Made by a program: the position numbers and the translations under genes. A DNA stretch of 64,000 nucleotides from Serratia marcescens (lineage in GTDB: Bacteria > Pseudomonadota > Gammaproteobacteria > Enterobacterales > Enterobacteriaceae). Of this stretch, positions 45,626 through 54,278 are shown in pieces. Each line of letters opens with the position of its first letter. The stretch's first letter is position 1. The notes beneath the pieces are model-generated. The model saw only the letters and a program-made list of their open reading frames with translations. It did no database searches and was not told the origin of the DNA. Where the stretch lies: NCBI RefSeq assembly GCF_001902635.1, contig NZ_MJAO01000008.1, forward strand, positions 62,001 through 126,000, given 5' to 3'.

Positions 45626-45911
45626 TTTGGCTTCCTTTCTGCTCGTTATTTATACGCGCTTTATCACATTTGGCCCCGTACTTTTCCAGCGATTGTATGT
45701 GCTGTTTCAGTGCGTTGAAGCTGGTTTTCCATTTTCCTGTCCCTTGGGTGACCGCGCTCACGTTAATCACCCAATGAAAAAGAATCAAACCCCGCCTTTC
45801 ATCGCTGCGAACTGCGCCGCAAAGACAGTTATCCATTGCGGCCAGGTGCCGTGAGAATGCGATCTGGCGTGCAATACTCTCTCTAATAATCAAAATCCCA
45901 TCTATATACAT
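45615..45911 (-). CDS. Possible 98-aa ORF overlapping the small gene (doubtful)
   Basis: Begins MYIDGILIIRESIARQ and ends with a Lys/Gln-rich stretch (ALKQHIQSLEKYGAKCDKAR, NNEQKGSQNRK). The C-terminal half looks protein-like, the N-terminal half less so, and no ribosome site is obvious. If real it would be translationally coupled with, or frameshifted into, the 63-aa frame. No family recognised. Confidence 0.25.
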   Translation of the reverse strand: MYIDGILIIRESIARQIAFSRHLAAMDNCLCGAVRSDERRGLILFHWVINVSAVTQGTGKWKTSFNALKQHIQSLEKYGAKCDKARINNEQKGSQNRK

Positions 45912-46011
45912 AAAAAGAATATCTATAGTGATTTAAGTACCTTCAGCTGCCGATCGTGCTCGCATACACTCGCGAAATTATTATAAATTCCATCCGCTTG
46001 GAGAGTTTCCG

Positions 46012-47580
46012 ATGAAAGCGTTCGTTCCTTCTTTGCTGTTTTTAGCCGTGGCGGCCAGCGTAAACGTGCAGGCGGCGACGCCGGCCAACACGCTGGTGAT
46101 CGCACAGTCTATCGATGACGTGGTCAGTTTTGACCCGGCCCAGGGATTTGAGTTAACCACGGTGCAGTCATTCAACAGCTTGTACCAACGTCTGATCCAG
46201 TCCGATCCCCATAACCCCATCGATCTCAAACCGACCCTGGCCAGCCACTGGCAGGCCGGCGCCGACAACCGCAGCCTGACCTTCAGTCTGCGCCCGGACG
46301 CCAGGTTCGCCAGCGGCAATCCGCTGCGGCCGGAGGACGTGATCTTCTCGCTCTCACGGGTGGTAAAACTGAATCTGGAGCCGTCGTTTATCCTGACGCA
46401 GCTGGGCTGGAACGCGAAAAACGTCGACCAGCACCTGACCAAGGTGGACGACCAGACGGTGAAAATCAGCTGGAGCGAAAACGTCAGCCCGGCCTTCGTG
46501 CTCAGCCTGCTGTCGGCGCCGGTATCGTCGATCGTCGACGCCAAAGAGGCGCTGGCGCACCAGCAGGGCGACGATCTGGGGCACCAATGGTTGAACAGCC
46601 ATTCTGCCGGCAGCGGGCCTTACAAAATTCGCACCTATGTGCCGCATGAAGCGGTGGTGCTGGAGGCGAATCCCGGCTCGCCGGAGGGGGCGCCGACGCT
46701 GAAAACCATCCTGATCAAGAACGTGCCCGATCCGGCCGCGCGCCGCTTGCTGATCGAACAGGGCGATGCCGATATCGCGCGCAACCTGGGCGCGGACCAG
46801 ATGGCGGCGTTAAAAGGCAAGCCGGGCGTCAAACCGTTGGCCATTCCTTACGCTTCGCTTTATTTCCTGCAGTTCAACGCCAAGGCGTCGCCGGCGCTCG
46901 GCAACCCGGCGTTCTGGGAGGCGGCGCGCTGGCTGTTCGATTACAAAGGCATCGCCGACGATCTGCTGAAAGGGCAGTTCCAAAGCCATCAGGCGTTCTT
47001 GCCGGACGGTTATCTCGGTGCGCTCAAGGCGCAGCCGTACAGCTTCAACCCGCAGAAAGCCAAAGACATTCTGGCCAAAGCGGGGCTCAGCAACGTCAGT
47101 TTCCGTCTGGACGTCAACAACCAGCCGCCGTACCTGGATATCGCTCAGGCGCTGCAGGCCAGCTTTGCCCAGGGCGGCGTGAAGGTGGAACTGGTGCCGG
47201 GCATCAGTTCGCAGGTCTCCACCAAGGTGAAAGCGCTCAACTACGAGGCGACGCTGACTTCCTGGGGGCCGGATTATTTCGACCCTAACACCAATGCCGC
47301 AGCCTTCGCCTACAACCCGGAAGACGGCAGCAAGACGCTGGCCTGGCGCGCTAACTGGCAGATCCCGGCGCTGAGCAAGCTGACGCTGGCCGCCACTGCG
47401 GAAAACGACACCGCCAAGCGGGTGGCCGACTACCAGCAACTGCAAAAACAGGTGCAGCAAAGCTCGCCGTTCGTTATCGGTCTGCAGGCGCGCAGCCTGA
47501 TTGCGGTGCGCGACAACCTCAAGGGCTATGTGCAGGGCATCAACCCTGACATGGTGTTCTACAGCAAGGTCAGCAAGTAA
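46012..47580 (+). CDS. Oligopeptide-type ABC transporter substrate-binding protein (first copy)
   Basis: 522 aa, SBP family 5 (DppA/OppA/NikA type). Signal peptide about residues 1-21 (ending NVQAAT). Family blocks: LRPEDVIFSLSRVVKLN, NSHSAGSGPYKIRTYVPHEA, and SWGPDYFDPNTNAAAFAYN. Exact substrate unknown; peptides, nickel complexes or opine-like compounds are possible for this family. First gene of a six-gene cluster; its stop overlaps the permease start. It has a clear paralogue at the far end of the cluster. Confidence 0.9.
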   Translation: MKAFVPSLLFLAVAASVNVQAATPANTLVIAQSIDDVVSFDPAQGFELTTVQSFNSLYQRLIQSDPHNPIDLKPTLASHWQAGADNRSLTFSLRPDARFASGNPLRPEDVIFSLSRVVKLNLEPSFILTQLGWNAKNVDQHLTKVDDQTVKISWSENVSPAFVLSLLSAPVSSIVDAKEALAHQQGDDLGHQWLNSHSAGSGPYKIRTYVPHEAVVLEANPGSPEGAPTLKTILIKNVPDPAARRLLIEQGDADIARNLGADQMAALKGKPGVKPLAIPYASLYFLQFNAKASPALGNPAFWEAARWLFDYKGIADDLLKGQFQSHQAFLPDGYLGALKAQPYSFNPQKAKDILAKAGLSNVSFRLDVNNQPPYLDIAQALQASFAQGGVKVELVPGISSQVSTKVKALNYEATLTSWGPDYFDPNTNAAAFAYNPEDGSKTLAWRANWQIPALSKLTLAATAENDTAKRVADYQQLQKQVQQSSPFVIGLQARSLIAVRDNLKGYVQGINPDMVFYSKVSK

Positions 47581-48635
47581 TGGCCGCTGAACTGTCCGCC
47601 AGCGCCGGGGCGGCCCGGCGGTATTGGCGCTGGGGCGGGCGGCTGCTCGGCGGCGCGCTGTCGCTGGCGCTGACGTTGCTTGGCCTGCTGCTGTTCACCT
47701 TTATGCTGTCGCACCTGGCGCCGATCGATCCGGCGCTGCAGGTGGCGGGCGATCACGCCAGTGAAGCCACCTATGCGCAGGTGCGGCACGAGCTGGGATT
47801 GGATCAGCCGTTGCCGGTGCAGTTTTGGCGTTATCTGGTGCACCTGGCGCACGGCGATTTGGGCATTTCGCGCATCACCGCCCAGCCGGTGTTGAGCGAT
47901 CTGCTGCGTACCTTCCCGGCGACGGTGGAGCTGGCCACCTGCGCCATTATCCTCGGCGCCCTCGGCGGCATTACGCTGGCGTTTCTGGCGGTGCTCAAAC
48001 CGGGCAGCTGGTTGGATAACGCGGCGCGTCTGCTGTCGCTGATCGGTTATTCGGTGCCGATTTTCTGGCTGAGCCTGCTCGGGCTACTGCTGTTCTATGC
48101 CACGCTGCACTGGTCGGCGGGGCCGGGGCGGCTGGACGACATCTATCTGTACAGCATGGAGCCGCGCAGCGGTTTCGTGTTGATCGACAGCTGGCTGTCC
48201 GGCGATCGCGAGATGTTCTACAACGCCATCAGCCACCTGTGGCTGCCGGTGGTGGCGTTGGCGCTGCTGTCGATGGCGGGTATCACCCGGCTGCTGCGCG
48301 CCGCGATGCTGGAAGAGTGCAACAAGGAATACGTGACGCTGGCACGCTCCAAGGGCGCCGGCCGCCTGCGCATTCTGCTGCGCCACGTGTTTCCCAACGT
48401 GCTGGGCACGCTGATCACCGTACTGTCTCTCTCCTATGCCAGCTTGCTGGAAGGGGCGGTATTGACCGAAACGGTGTTCGCGTGGCCCGGCGTCGGGCGC
48501 TATCTGACTTCGGCGCTGTTTGCCGCCGACACGCCGGCGATCCTCGGCGCCACGCTGCTGATCGGCACCTGTTTTGTGCTGCTGAATGCGCTGGCGGACG
48601 CCTTGACCTATTTAGTGGATCCGAGAACCCGATGA
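47580..48635 (+). CDS. ABC transporter permease (DppB-like)
   Basis: 351 aa, about six membrane helices. N-terminal helix (ALSLALTLLGLLLFTFMLSH), permease family motif LARSKGAGRLRILLRHVFPN (EAA loop, about residue 260) and LEGAVLTETVFAWPGVGRYL. Forms the channel with the following DppC-like permease. One-base overlap with the binding-protein gene and 4-nt overlap with the next. The N-terminus is longer than E. coli DppB. Confidence 0.9.
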   Translation: MAAELSASAGAARRYWRWGGRLLGGALSLALTLLGLLLFTFMLSHLAPIDPALQVAGDHASEATYAQVRHELGLDQPLPVQFWRYLVHLAHGDLGISRITAQPVLSDLLRTFPATVELATCAIILGALGGITLAFLAVLKPGSWLDNAARLLSLIGYSVPIFWLSLLGLLLFYATLHWSAGPGRLDDIYLYSMEPRSGFVLIDSWLSGDREMFYNAISHLWLPVVALALLSMAGITRLLRAAMLEECNKEYVTLARSKGAGRLRILLRHVFPNVLGTLITVLSLSYASLLEGAVLTETVFAWPGVGRYLTSALFAADTPAILGATLLIGTCFVLLNALADALTYLVDPRTR

Positions 48636-49501
48636 GCCAATATCTCTCTGAACACGAACCGCAAAGCGAGCCGGCCGTCGGCTATCGCATCGGTCGGCGG
48701 CTGACCACGCTGACGCTGGGCGCGGCGCTGGTGGCGATTTTGATCGTCACCGCGCTGCTGGCCCCGTGGCTGGCGCCTTTCGATCCCAATTTGCAGCATA
48801 TCGAGCTGCGGTTGCTGCCGCCTTCCGCCGCGCATTTACTGGGCACCGACGGCTTCGGCCGCGATTTGCTCTCCCGCGTGATTTACGGCGCGCGGCCGAC
48901 GCTGATTCTGGTGTCGCTGATTCTGCTGCTGACCATTCCCATCGGTCTGCTGGTCGGCATTTGCGCCGGTTACCTCGGCGGTTGGGTAGAGCGCATTTTG
49001 ATGCGTCTGACCGACATTTTCCTGTCGCTGCCGAGCCTGGTGATCGCGCTGGCGTTCGTCGCGGTCATGGGGCCGGGGCTGATGAACGGCGCGCTGGCGC
49101 TGGCTTTGACCAGCTGGCCGGCCTTTGCTCGCCAGGCGCGGGCCGAAACCCTGGCGCTGCGTCGCAGCGACTATCTGGCGGCGGCGCGCATGCAGGGTAT
49201 CAACGGGCTGCGGCTGATGGTCGGCCATATTCTACCGTTGTGCCTGCCGAGCGCGGTGGTGCGTGCGGCGCTGAGCCTGGGCGGCATCATCCTGTCCGCC
49301 GCCGGCCTGGGGTTCCTCGGCATGGGCGTCGCGCCGCCGACTGCCGAATGGGGCTCTATGGTGGCCGAAGGCAGCAAAGTGATTTTCGACCAATGGTGGG
49401 TCGCCGCCGCACCGGGCGGGGCGATCCTGTTCGCCAGCCTGGCCTTTAATCTGCTGGGCGATGGCCTGCGCGACAAAATGGATCCTCGTCATGGGCACTG
49501 A
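48632..49501 (+). CDS. ABC transporter permease (DppC-like)
   Basis: 289 aa from ATG 48632, which overlaps the preceding stop by 4 nt. DppC-type N-terminal helix (LTLGAALVAILIVTALLAPW), the HLLGTDGFGRDLLSRVIYGA block, and the coupling loop AAARMQGINGLRLMVGHILP. The frame is open upstream only because it overlaps the dppB-like gene. Overlaps the next gene by 11 nt. Confidence 0.9.
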   Translation: MSQYLSEHEPQSEPAVGYRIGRRLTTLTLGAALVAILIVTALLAPWLAPFDPNLQHIELRLLPPSAAHLLGTDGFGRDLLSRVIYGARPTLILVSLILLLTIPIGLLVGICAGYLGGWVERILMRLTDIFLSLPSLVIALAFVAVMGPGLMNGALALALTSWPAFARQARAETLALRRSDYLAAARMQGINGLRLMVGHILPLCLPSAVVRAALSLGGIILSAAGLGFLGMGVAPPTAEWGSMVAEGSKVIFDQWWVAAAPGGAILFASLAFNLLGDGLRDKMDPRHGH

Positions 49502-50333
49502 TAACACCTTATTGACCGTCGAACGCCTGGCGATCGGCGTGCCGGGGCCACAGCCGGCAGCGCTGGTGAAGAATATTTCGTTCAGCATGGGGCGGGAGCG
49601 GCTGGCGCTGGTCGGTGAGTCCGGCTCTGGCAAGTCGTTGACCGCGCGTGCGCTGATGGGGCTATTGCCGCCGCCGTTACAGCTGCAGGCGCAGCGCCTG
49701 ACGTTGGGCGATGAAGACTTAACGCGCCTGAGCGAGCGCCAGTGGAGCCGGCTGCGCGGCGACCGGGTAGCGATGGTGATGCAAGATCCCAAGCATGCGC
49801 TGAATCCCAATCAACCGATTGGCCGCCAGGTGGAGGAGCCGCTGGTGCTGCATGCGAAGCTGAGCCGCGCCGAGCGGCATGAAAAAGTGCTGGAGATGCT
49901 GGCGGCGGTGGGCTTGCCCGATCCCGCGGCGCTGTGCCGCCGCTATCCGCATCAGCTCTCCGGCGGCATGGGGCAGCGGGTGATGCTGGCCATTGCGTTG
50001 ATTAACGATCCGCAGCTGTTGATTGCCGACGAACCGACTTCGGCGCTGGATCATCAGATGCGCGATCAGGTGCTGCAGCTGATAGACAATCTGGTGGCGC
50101 AACGCAATATGGGGCTGATCCTGATCAGCCACGATTTGCAGCAGGTGGCGCACCACTGCGAGCGGGTACTGGTGATGTACAAAGGCGAGCTGTGGGATCA
50201 GCTGCCGGCGGCAGAGCTGGCGCAGGCCACGCACCCTTATACTCGCACGCTGTGGGCGTGTCGGCCGAGCCGCGAGACGCGCGGCAAACCGCTGCCGGTG
50301 CTGGATCGCGCGCTGTTGGAGACGTTGAAATGA
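49491..50333 (+). CDS. ABC transporter ATPase (DppD-like)
   Basis: 280 aa from ATG 49491 (MGTDNTLLTVERLAIGV). Walker A GESGSGKS (about residue 45), signature LSGGMGQRVMLAIAL, Walker [14 protein letters not shown]-loop LISHDLQQVAHH. The C-terminus is shorter than that of DppD and no Fe-S cysteine cluster is seen. Pairs with the following short ATPase. Confidence 0.9.
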   Translation: MGTDNTLLTVERLAIGVPGPQPAALVKNISFSMGRERLALVGESGSGKSLTARALMGLLPPPLQLQAQRLTLGDEDLTRLSERQWSRLRGDRVAMVMQDPKHALNPNQPIGRQVEEPLVLHAKLSRAERHEKVLEMLAAVGLPDPAALCRRYPHQLSGGMGQRVMLAIALINDPQLLIADEPTSALDHQMRDQVLQLIDNLVAQRNMGLILISHDLQQVAHHCERVLVMYKGELWDQLPAAELAQATHPYTRTLWACRPSRETRGKPLPVLDRALLETLK

Positions 50334-51001
50334 GCGTGATTGCACTGGAGAACCTGAGCGTCAGCCACCGCCAGGGCTACGAACTGCGCACCGTGGTGCA
50401 TGAGGTTAACCTGCGTATCGAACCGGGCGAGTGTTTCGGGCTGGTGGGGCCTTCCGGCTGCGGCAAGTCCTCGTTGCTGTGGGTGTTGGCCGGGCTGAAT
50501 GGCAGCTGGCAGGGCGGTTTTGAACTGCTGGGGCGGCGGCTGCAGCCGGAGCAGGTGTTTACCGGCGAACTGCGGCGCGAAGTGCAGATGGTGTTTCAGG
50601 ATCCTTATGCTTCGCTACACCCTAAACACCGGCTTTTGCGCACGCTGGCGGAGCCGCTCAAACTGCTGCAGGAAAGCGATATCGAACGCAAAATCAGCGC
50701 GGGTTTTCGCCAGGTAGGGTTGGATCCGCGCCTGCTGGATCGCTACCCGCATCAGCTGTCGGGCGGTCAGCGGCAGCGCGTGGCGATCGTGCGCGCATTG
50801 CTGTTGCGGCCGAAGCTGTTGCTGCTGGATGAGCCGACCTCGGCGTTGGACATGTCGGTGCAGGCGGAGATCCTCAACCTGCTCAACGAGCTGAAGCAGG
50901 CGGGCGATCTGACCCTGGTGCTGGTCAGCCACGATGCGGACGTGATTGACCACATGTGCGATCGCGCGGTGGCGATGGCGCACGGCCGCATCATCGCTTG
51001 A
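50330..51001 (+). CDS. ABC transporter ATPase (DppF-like, short)
   Basis: 223 aa from ATG 50330. Walker A GPSGCGKSS (about residue 41), signature LSGGQRQRVAIVRALL, Walker [13 protein letters not shown]. It is about 100 aa shorter than DppF and ends shortly after the H-loop VSHDADVIDHM; the C-terminal oligopeptide-transporter extension is missing. Overlaps the preceding gene by 4 nt. A hairpin follows. Confidence 0.9.
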   Translation: MSVIALENLSVSHRQGYELRTVVHEVNLRIEPGECFGLVGPSGCGKSSLLWVLAGLNGSWQGGFELLGRRLQPEQVFTGELRREVQMVFQDPYASLHPKHRLLRTLAEPLKLLQESDIERKISAGFRQVGLDPRLLDRYPHQLSGGQRQRVAIVRALLLRPKLLLLDEPTSALDMSVQAEILNLLNELKQAGDLTLVLVSHDADVIDHMCDRAVAMAHGRIIA

Positions 51002-51006
51002 ATACA

Positions 51007-51027
51007 TGCCCGCCAACGCGGCGGGCA
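51007..51027 (+). terminator. Stem-loop after the ABC ATPase genes
   Basis: TGCCCGCC (51007-51014), loop AACGC, GGCGGGCA (51020-51027). No T-run, so partial termination or mRNA-end protection separating the transporter from the second binding-protein gene is likely. Confidence 0.5.
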
Positions 51028-51133
51028 TATCCATCTTGGTAATAAATAAAGCAATTTATCGTCGTTCTTCTGTGAATTATTACCCCCTACACTCGAAAAA
51101 CAGCGCAACCGCGTGATTGTGGAGAGTGTATCG

Positions 51134-52717
51134 ATGAAACGGTTAATCCCAACCTTGTTGTCTGGCGCGCTAGCGGCCGCTTTCGGTGCGCAGGCTGCCA
51201 CCCCGCAGGATACGCTGGTGATAGCGAGTTCGCTGGAGGGCATCATTAGCCTCGATCCGGCGGAGAGTTTTGAAACCGTCAGCTCGGCCAATCTGGTCAA
51301 CCTTTATCAGCGCCTGGTGGCGCCGGATCGCGCCGCGCCGCAAAAGCTGGCACCGGACGCCGCAGGCAGCTGGCAAGCGGGCGCCGATGGCCGCAGCCTG
51401 ACCTTTACCCTGAAACCGCAGCAACGCTTCGCGTCCGGCAATCCGCTGCGGCCCGAAGACGTCATTTTCTCGCTGGTGCGTGCGGTGAAACTGAACAAGG
51501 CGCCGTCGTTTATTCTCGGCGAGTTTGGCTGGACGCCGGATAACGTTGAGCAACAGCTGAAGAAAGTGGGGGATAACCAGGTGCAACTCCGTTGGCCGGC
51601 CAACATCGGCAGCGAGCTGGCGCTGCGGCTGTTGACGGCGAACGTGGCCTCGATCGTGGATGAGAAGCTGCTGAACGAGCATGCGCAGCAGGGGGACTAC
51701 GGCAATGCCTGGTTGCGCAGCCATTCGGCCGGCGGCGGCCCGTATCGGGTGAGCAACTATGTGCCGCATGAGGCGCTGCTGTTTGGCCGCAACGACTATG
51801 CGCCGTTGCCGCCCAGGCTGAAAACGGTGTTGTTCAAGAACGTCAGCGATGCCGGGACCCGCCGCTTGCTGCTGCTGAAAGGGGATGCCGACGTGGCCTA
51901 CGATCTGGGTGCCGATCAGTTCGACTCGCTGCGCAATGCGCAGGGTGTGCGCATCGAGCAGGCCGATGCGCCCCGGGTCTATTATCTCGGTTTCAACACC
52001 GGCAGCAAAGACAACCCGGCGCTGGGCAATCCGGCACTGTGGCAGGCGGCGCGCTGGCTGGTGGACTATCAGAGTATCGCCGAGCGGCTGTTGAAAGGGC
52101 AATATCGCGTGCATCAGGCCTTCTTGCCGCAGGGATTGGACGGTGCGCTCGACGATCGGCCGTTTAAGCTCGACGTGGACAAAGCCAAACAGATCCTGCG
52201 CGAGGCCGGAATCGCCGAAGGCACGCATATCAGTCTGATCGTCATCAACCAACCGCCGTATACCGACATCGCACAGGCGTTGCAGGCCAGCTTTGCGCAG
52301 GCCGGGTTACGGCTGGATATCCAACCGGTGGTGGAAAGCGATTTGTGGGGCAGGATGCGCGGCCGCGATTTTCAGGCGATCTTCACCTATTGGGGCGCCG
52401 ACTATCTGGATCCGAACACCAACGCCAGCGCCTTTGCCTACAACGTGCCTGACGGGCCGAAAACCCTGGCCTGGCGCACCCAGTGGCGTATTCCCGCCAT
52501 CAGCGCGGAAACGCGTGCGGCGGCGGCAGAGGGCGACAGCACGGTGCGCAGCACGCGTTATGTCATGCTGCAACGGAAACTGCAGGCCAGTTCGCCCTAT
52601 GTGGTGGCGTTGCAGGGGCAAACGCTGGTGGCGTTGCGGGATAATGTCAAAGATGCCCAAGTGGATATCGCCAACAGCATGCTGTATCTGGATCGGGTGA
52701 ACAAAGCGCTGCCGTGA
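51134..52717 (+). CDS. Oligopeptide-type ABC transporter substrate-binding protein (second copy)
   Basis: 527 aa from ATG 51134 (MKRLIPTLLSGALAAAFGAQ), signal peptide about residues 1-21. Paralogue of the first binding protein: both have ASGNPLRPEDVIFSL, SHSAGxGPY with YVPHEA, and DPNTNAxAFAYN. Differences cluster in the ligand lobe, suggesting a second specificity feeding the same permease. 132 nt after the ATPase, with room for its own promoter. Confidence 0.9.
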   Translation: MKRLIPTLLSGALAAAFGAQAATPQDTLVIASSLEGIISLDPAESFETVSSANLVNLYQRLVAPDRAAPQKLAPDAAGSWQAGADGRSLTFTLKPQQRFASGNPLRPEDVIFSLVRAVKLNKAPSFILGEFGWTPDNVEQQLKKVGDNQVQLRWPANIGSELALRLLTANVASIVDEKLLNEHAQQGDYGNAWLRSHSAGGGPYRVSNYVPHEALLFGRNDYAPLPPRLKTVLFKNVSDAGTRRLLLLKGDADVAYDLGADQFDSLRNAQGVRIEQADAPRVYYLGFNTGSKDNPALGNPALWQAARWLVDYQSIAERLLKGQYRVHQAFLPQGLDGALDDRPFKLDVDKAKQILREAGIAEGTHISLIVINQPPYTDIAQALQASFAQAGLRLDIQPVVESDLWGRMRGRDFQAIFTYWGADYLDPNTNASAFAYNVPDGPKTLAWRTQWRIPAISAETRAAAAEGDSTVRSTRYVMLQRKLQASSPYVVALQGQTLVALRDNVKDAQVDIANSMLYLDRVNKALP

Positions 52718-52724
52718 GCGAGGC

Positions 52725-52756
52725 ATATGCCCTCACCGTAGAGGGGAAGGGCATAT
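52725..52756. terminator. Hairpin between convergent binding-protein and EpsG-like genes
   Basis: ATATGCCCT (52725-52733) and AGGGCATAT (52748-52756) form a perfect 9-bp stem. No T-run on either side. Confidence 0.5.
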
Positions 52757-52779
52757 AACAGCGCAGTGAAACAGGGCGC

Positions 52780-54048
52780 TCACCACGACGCACCGGCGAT
52801 ATTCAGCTTGTTGAGTATCGTCGGCAGGCTGTCGGTCACCAGTGCCTGCAGATCGCCGTACCAGAACTGCTGCACGCCGACCTGGTTGATATACAGATAG
52901 GACGCGATGCCCAGCGAGAAGCACAGCAGCGTCAACAGCACCCGACTCAGCGCATCTTTCAGGTTGCCGCACACCATCACCATAAAGATCAGCACGAAGA
53001 TCATCATGTTGAATGAGTAGCGGTTGGCGACCTCTTCGAAGCTGATGGTGGCGAAGAACACCGCGCAGTTATAGAGGAACATCAGACGCACGGCATAGGC
53101 GGCTTGAACGAACTGAGGCGATGGCGTGCGGAACTTGTAGCGGGCGAATTGATAGAGCGCCTCCACCACGCCGACGTACAGCAGCGTGATCTGGATTTTA
53201 CGCACCGGATTGTTGCCAAAATCGCCGCTGACATAGGCTTCGGCGCGTGAAGCCAGAAAGTCGTTGCCGACCACGGCGATCAATTTAGGCATCAGCACCG
53301 CGCCGCCGAGATAGCAAAAGGCGAACAGCGCCAACGCCGGCAAGGTGCCGACGGTGCGCCAGCGCGCGGGCAGCAACAGATAGGGCAAAAACAGGAAGGC
53401 GGAAAAGTGGCTGAAGGACGCCAGCACGATCCAGAGCAGCATGCGGCCACGGTGCTGTTCCGACACGGCCAGCACCAGGAAAGAGAGCGCCAGCCCTTGC
53501 CGCAGCAGGTTGCCGTACAGCCCCTGGAAATTGTACTGGCAGCAGAACAGAAACAGGATCACGGCGAAATAGGTGCGCGACAGGCGATAAACGCCCAGCG
53601 CCAGCAGCGAGAAGCTGATGAGGAAGAAGGCTGCGAACGCGCCGTTGCCGACGCCAAACCCGGTGGCGGTCAGTTTGAACAACAGGTGCGAGATAAAGTC
53701 GGTGCCGGAGAAATGCGCCAGCCAGTCCATCAGGCCGTAACCGTTGTACTGCTGCATCTCAAGGTAGTAGTTCACCTTGTCATTCATCACCGGATCGAGG
53801 TTCTTCGTCGCCAGCGGCATTACCGAGATCACGGTCAGCAGCAGGAACGCGGTGAGATTCAGCAGACGATTGGGTTGTTGGCGCAGCAGCATAAAGGCGG
53901 CGATCAAGCCGCTGCAAATCACCAGCGACAAATAAGGGGCGTACCAAACGCCGGTAATGGCGACGGCGGCCAGCAGCAGCCATTGCGCGGAAGTGTGCGC
54001 CTGTTCGCTGTCGGGAAGGGCGACGAGTGGCCTGACCGGGTTTTGCAT
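52780..54048 (-). CDS. EpsG-family polytopic membrane protein
   Basis: 422 aa, about ten hydrophobic helices. Start placed at ATG 54048 (MQNPVRPLVALPDSEQ) because GGAG lies six bases upstream; ATG 54060 is in frame too. The DPVMNDKVNYYLEMQQYNGY-like extracellular loop followed by FSHFSAFLFLPYLLLPARW is typical of the EpsG/Wzy-like O-antigen or exopolysaccharide polymerase family. No other polysaccharide genes adjoin it. Biochemical role (chain polymerisation) is inferred from the family only. Confidence 0.7.
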   Translation of the reverse strand: MQNPVRPLVALPDSEQAHTSAQWLLLAAVAITGVWYAPYLSLVICSGLIAAFMLLRQQPNRLLNLTAFLLLTVISVMPLATKNLDPVMNDKVNYYLEMQQYNGYGLMDWLAHFSGTDFISHLLFKLTATGFGVGNGAFAAFFLISFSLLALGVYRLSRTYFAVILFLFCCQYNFQGLYGNLLRQGLALSFLVLAVSEQHRGRMLLWIVLASFSHFSAFLFLPYLLLPARWRTVGTLPALALFAFCYLGGAVLMPKLIAVVGNDFLASRAEAYVSGDFGNNPVRKIQITLLYVGVVEALYQFARYKFRTPSPQFVQAAYAVRLMFLYNCAVFFATISFEEVANRYSFNMMIFVLIFMVMVCGNLKDALSRVLLTLLCFSLGIASYLYINQVGVQQFWYGDLQALVTDSLPTILNKLNIAGASW

Positions 54049-54278
54049 GGGATGCTCCATGGCGTGATCCAGCTGGGGAAAATAACACCGGGGCCGGAAC
54101 GGACAGAGTGAGTTTTGGTGAAATAGGCAAAATTTCACCGGATTAGCAAACCCTGCCGGCCGCGCAAAACCGGCTGTCGGCGAGGTGGCGCAATACCTGT
54201 TCGATGTGCTGAAAGCCGCGCTGCGCCTGGATTTCATGTCGGAGCATTCCTGTAAAATAAGTGAAATCTTACTGCGGC

